Assembly (NCBI GenBank): GCA_030424825.1
Contig: JAUHWE010000284.1
Location: 1-6,434 of the forward strand
Origin: Verrucomicrobiia bacterium
Lineage (GTDB): Bacteria > Verrucomicrobiota > Verrucomicrobiia > Opitutales > Opitutaceae
DNA length: 6,434 nucleotides
Direction: 5' to 3'
Both the position numbers and the translations under genes were made by a program. Each line of letters starts with the position of its first letter. Position 1 is the first letter of the stretch. The notes below the pieces were generated by a model that saw only the letters and a list, made by a program, of their open reading frames with translations, was not told the origin of the DNA and searched no databases. Positions 4,521 to 6,434 of this stretch are shown piece after piece.

Positions 4521-6434
4521 TTAGAGATCGGTCGGTGCAAAGACTTCGACTAGAGCGACACCACTTTCTCCGGCAGCTCCAGATAGGATTACGCTATAGA
4601 CGCGATCCGGCTCCAGATCGACCACCATGGCGGAATTTGGACTTCCGGATACATAGCCCTGCGAATTGACCGCAGCAGCGACGAGCAGGATCTCTGCGAT
4701 ATTGTTTTCTTCATCCCCCCAGTCGTCGTTGTCGTACAGCACCTCGGAGTTCGGGAAAGTCTCGCGTACTTGGATTTTGGGGTTGGGGAGCGCTGTGGTC
4801 CCGGCCGGTAGTCCGACACCCGGTCCTTGGGCCCTAATGAGAACCTTTTGAGGCTTGTCTCCGATCACCGTGAAACCAGCGATCATAACGGAATCTTGCC
4901 CCGATCCCACTAAACTTCTCGTGGCAATATTGAAGAGAACGGCATCCGAGTCGGGATCTGACTTGTAGGATTCATCGTAAACTTCGACCGTTCCTATCCC
5001 AGTGCCGTCGTCGACACCTTTAACTATCAGCGTATAGACGCCCTCAGTCAATGTCGCTCTCATGGCGGCATCCAGAGAATCTACCGGGAGCGCTCTGCCG
5101 CGAACGAGCGTCATGGCGTCTGAAAGTTCGGTGGACCCTCCCCATTCAGTGTTCGGATTTTGCGGAATATCCACAGAGTTTGAAGCCGGTGGGTTAACGG
5201 TAAAATCAGTTTTAAATAACTCGATGGTCGGGTTTTCGATAAACCCTGAGAGGGATCCAGCAAGATTGGGTCCCTCGGCCACAATCAATACATCGAGCGG
5301 GTCGCTCCCTAAGACCGTGAATCCAGCGATCATGGCGGAGTCTCCAGTGAGAATCTCCGATCGGGTCGAAATATTCACTACCTGCGAGGTTCCAGCGGGA
5401 TCTACGGTCGTTGCCCCGTTGATCGTGATGCGGAGGGAACCGGCGTCGTTGTTGCCTTGTGAGTCTTGAACCGTGTAGATGAAGATGTCCTCGAGTGTTT
5501 CGCCATCGTTTAGGTTGGCGACATCCGGATCGTTCTTGTCTATCTGGTAAGCAAAGCTGCCATCCTCGGCGATGACGAGGTATCCATGGTCCGTCTTGAT
5601 TCGTGTGCCCACGTTACTGGTTTCTCCATCGACCTCAACTACAGTGAGAGTCTCCCCATCAGGTTTATTGTCGTTTTCGGTTACGGAACCTTTGATGTAT
5701 CCACCGCCTTCGTCGATCGCTCCCTCGTCGTCATTGATCGAAACCGAAGCCCCGTTGATAGTGACTCTGAGCGTTCCGGTGTCGTTCCGGCTCTGGGAAT
5801 CGCTGGCGCGGTAGGTAACCGTGTCTTCGAGCGTTTCACCGTCGAGGAGGTCAGCGACATCGGAATTCGCGTTGTCCAGTTCGTAGGTGTAGTCCCCGTT
5901 GGCGGAGATGGTTAAGTGTCCGTATGTAGTTGCGATACGGGCACCAACATCACCTGTGGCGCCATTGACTTCGTCAACCGTCAGGGTCTCGCCGGTAGGT
6001 TTGGCGTCGTTTGCTGTGACGGAACCACTAACGGAAGTGGAGCCTTCATCGATCGAGTTTGTGTCATCATTTGCGACAACAATCTCTACTGCGGCAACGG
6101 CGGAAACGGAAAGGATCGTTCCCCATTCCAGTTCGTAGAAGTCGTGAAGCATACCCTGGGCTTGGAGGGAGACCTCTCCAACGGCACTCGGCGTAAATTC
6201 GACGGTTGTTGCGTCTGTGATGAGATCTGACGTAGTGATCGAGCTCATACTTTGAACTCCACTTAGGGTGATGTCATCGAAAAACCAGCCCACATTCGAA
6301 TTTGATCCGGGGAATGCGAAACCACCTGTATGGTCGTACTCAAACTGGATGTGTAGGGTCCGGCCTTCGTATGCAGAGAGATCGATGCTCTTGGTTGAGA
6401 ACGAATTTTCGTCGGGTCCACCGCCGTCTCCTTG
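4521..6434 (-). CDS. Large secreted/surface protein, 3' part: jelly-roll-like domain, two VCBS repeats, paired C-terminal beta modules (5' end outside window)
   Basis: The frame is open from the right edge to the TAA at 4521, giving 637 visible residues; the start is not in the window. A GTG at 6293 is in frame, but coding sense continues upstream of it, so it is not the start. Residues about 1-60 resemble the end of a jelly-roll, carbohydrate- or MAM-like domain (FSTKSIDLSAYEGRTLHIQF, then WFFDDITLSG). A short beta-rich linker follows. Two VCBS-type repeats, 119-230 and 231-342, have an exact 112-residue period, sharing NDD, GSVT-ND, GETLTV, DGETLED and the TINGA end. Two copies of a further module, about 351-487 and 498-635, share NI-TRS, MIAGFTV-G, a VLI-A-GP motif and a closing VEV. 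I have seen this last module in verrucomicrobial extracellular proteins, sometimes repeated. The protein ends VALVEVFAPTDL with no PEP-CTERM-like or LPXTG-like sorting tail. The acidic repeats suggest calcium-dependent folding and a role in adhesion or polymer binding. An enzymatic domain may lie upstream, unseen. Confidence 0.88.
   Translation of the reverse strand, partial: QGDGGGPDENSFSTKSIDLSAYEGRTLHIQFEYDHTGGFAFPGSNSNVGWFFDDITLSGVQSMSSITTSDLITDATTVEFTPSAVGEVSLQAQGMLHDFYELEWGTILSVSAVAAVEIVVANDDTNSIDEGSTSVSGSVTANDAKPTGETLTVDEVNGATGDVGARIATTYGHLTISANGDYTYELDNANSDVADLLDGETLEDTVTYRASDSQSRNDTGTLRVTINGASVSINDDEGAIDEGGGYIKGSVTENDNKPDGETLTVVEVDGETSNVGTRIKTDHGYLVIAEDGSFAYQIDKNDPDVANLNDGETLEDIFIYTVQDSQGNNDAGSLRITINGATTVDPAGTSQVVNISTRSEILTGDSAMIAGFTVLGSDPLDVLIVAEGPNLAGSLSGFIENPTIELFKTDFTVNPPASNSVDIPQNPNTEWGGSTELSDAMTLVRGRALPVDSLDAAMRATLTEGVYTLIVKGVDDGTGIGTVEVYDESYKSDPDSDAVLFNIATRSLVGSGQDSVMIAGFTVIGDKPQKVLIRAQGPGVGLPAGTTALPNPKIQVRETFPNSEVLYDNDDWGDEENNIAEILLVAAAVNSQGYVSGSPNSAMVVDLEPDRVYSVILSGAAGESGVALVEVFAPTDL
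4530..4943 (-). repeat. Second copy of the C-terminal beta module in the surface protein
   Basis: This codes about residues 498-635 of the visible protein and is homologous to the copy at 4974-5384. Shared landmarks are NIATRS, MIAGFTVIG, VLIRAQGPG, NPKIQV and the closing VEVF. The two copies differ by short insertions, so they are diverged duplicates. Confidence 0.7.
4974..5384 (-). repeat. First copy of the C-terminal beta module in the surface protein
   Basis: This codes about residues 351-487. Landmarks are NISTRSE, MIAGFTVLG, VLIVAEGPN, NPTIELF, TLTEGVYTLIVKGVDDGTGI and VEVYD. It is followed by an Asp/Ser-rich linker of roughly 10 residues before the second copy. Confidence 0.7.
5409..5744 (-). 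repeat. VCBS repeat 2 of the surface protein
   Basis: One 336-base unit (112 residues), in register with the adjacent unit at 5745-6080. Conserved points are INDDEGAIDEG, GSVTENDNKP, GETLTVVEV, HGYLVIAEDGSFAYQID, DGETLEDIFIY and LRITINGA. This is the pattern of VCBS repeats in large bacterial adhesins. Confidence 0.8.
5745..6080 (-). repeat. VCBS repeat 1 of the surface protein
   Basis: One 336-base unit coding VVANDDTNSIDEG, GSVTANDAKP, GETLTVDEV, YGHLTISANGDYTYELD, DGETLEDTVTY and LRVTINGA. Differences from repeat 2 are spread through many codons, including third positions, so this is an old duplication rather than a recent one. Confidence 0.8.

Noticed and set aside
5409..6080. CRISPR-like or recent tandem DNA repeat
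   Set aside because: The 336-base periodicity is a protein-domain duplication, diverged at many third codon positions, with no short conserved DNA repeat and spacer pattern.
5586..6230. Several overlapping plus-strand open frames opposite the VCBS repeats
   Set aside because: They recur because the repeats share codon pattern; the antisense peptides mirror the duplication and show no domain.
6291..6293. GTG as start of the surface protein
   Set aside because: The same frame stays open to the right edge and the upstream 47 codons continue the jelly-roll-like domain.

Overview
The window reads as bacterial chromosome of about 50% GC. The likeliest source is a Verrucomicrobiota member, possibly Opitutae/Puniceicoccales. 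This rests on the C-terminal paired module of the large surface protein (NISTR...MIAGFTV.G..P..VLI.A.GP...VEVYD), which I associate with that phylum, and on the carboxyspermidine polyamine route beside it. The taxonomic call is an inference; no rRNA or other marker gene is present.

Layout. Positions 47-3944 hold four genes on the minus strand, transcribed right to left: carboxyspermidine dehydrogenase (saccharopine-dehydrogenase-like), carboxyspermidine decarboxylase (nspC-like), agmatinase (speB-like), and an exported peroxiredoxin-like protein. The first three are separated by 1 and 6 bases, so they are almost certainly one transcript. The peroxiredoxin gene follows 57 bases later. Positions 3945-4187 are a divergent intergenic region with a possible tRNA-3'-end-like fragment. 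Positions 4188-4394 hold a small plus-strand ORF of 68 codons with a good Shine-Dalgarno sequence and no recognised family. Positions 4395-4520 contain a perfect 15-bp hairpin between convergent genes. From 4521 to the right edge, on the minus strand, runs the 3' part of a large secreted or surface protein: a jelly-roll-like domain, two VCBS repeats, and two copies of a C-terminal beta module. Its start lies outside the window.

How the genes work together. Agmatinase makes putrescine from agmatine. The dehydrogenase condenses putrescine with aspartate beta-semialdehyde to carboxyspermidine, and the decarboxylase converts that to spermidine. This route needs no S-adenosylmethionine. The agmatine source (an arginine decarboxylase) is not in the window. 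The peroxiredoxin may ride on the same transcript. The small ORF and the surface protein have no evident functional link to the polyamine genes.

No mobile element, CRISPR array or clearly novel defence-like system is visible. The least explained items are the small repeat-bearing ORF, the 16-bp palindrome across a stop/start junction, and the tRNA-like stretch.
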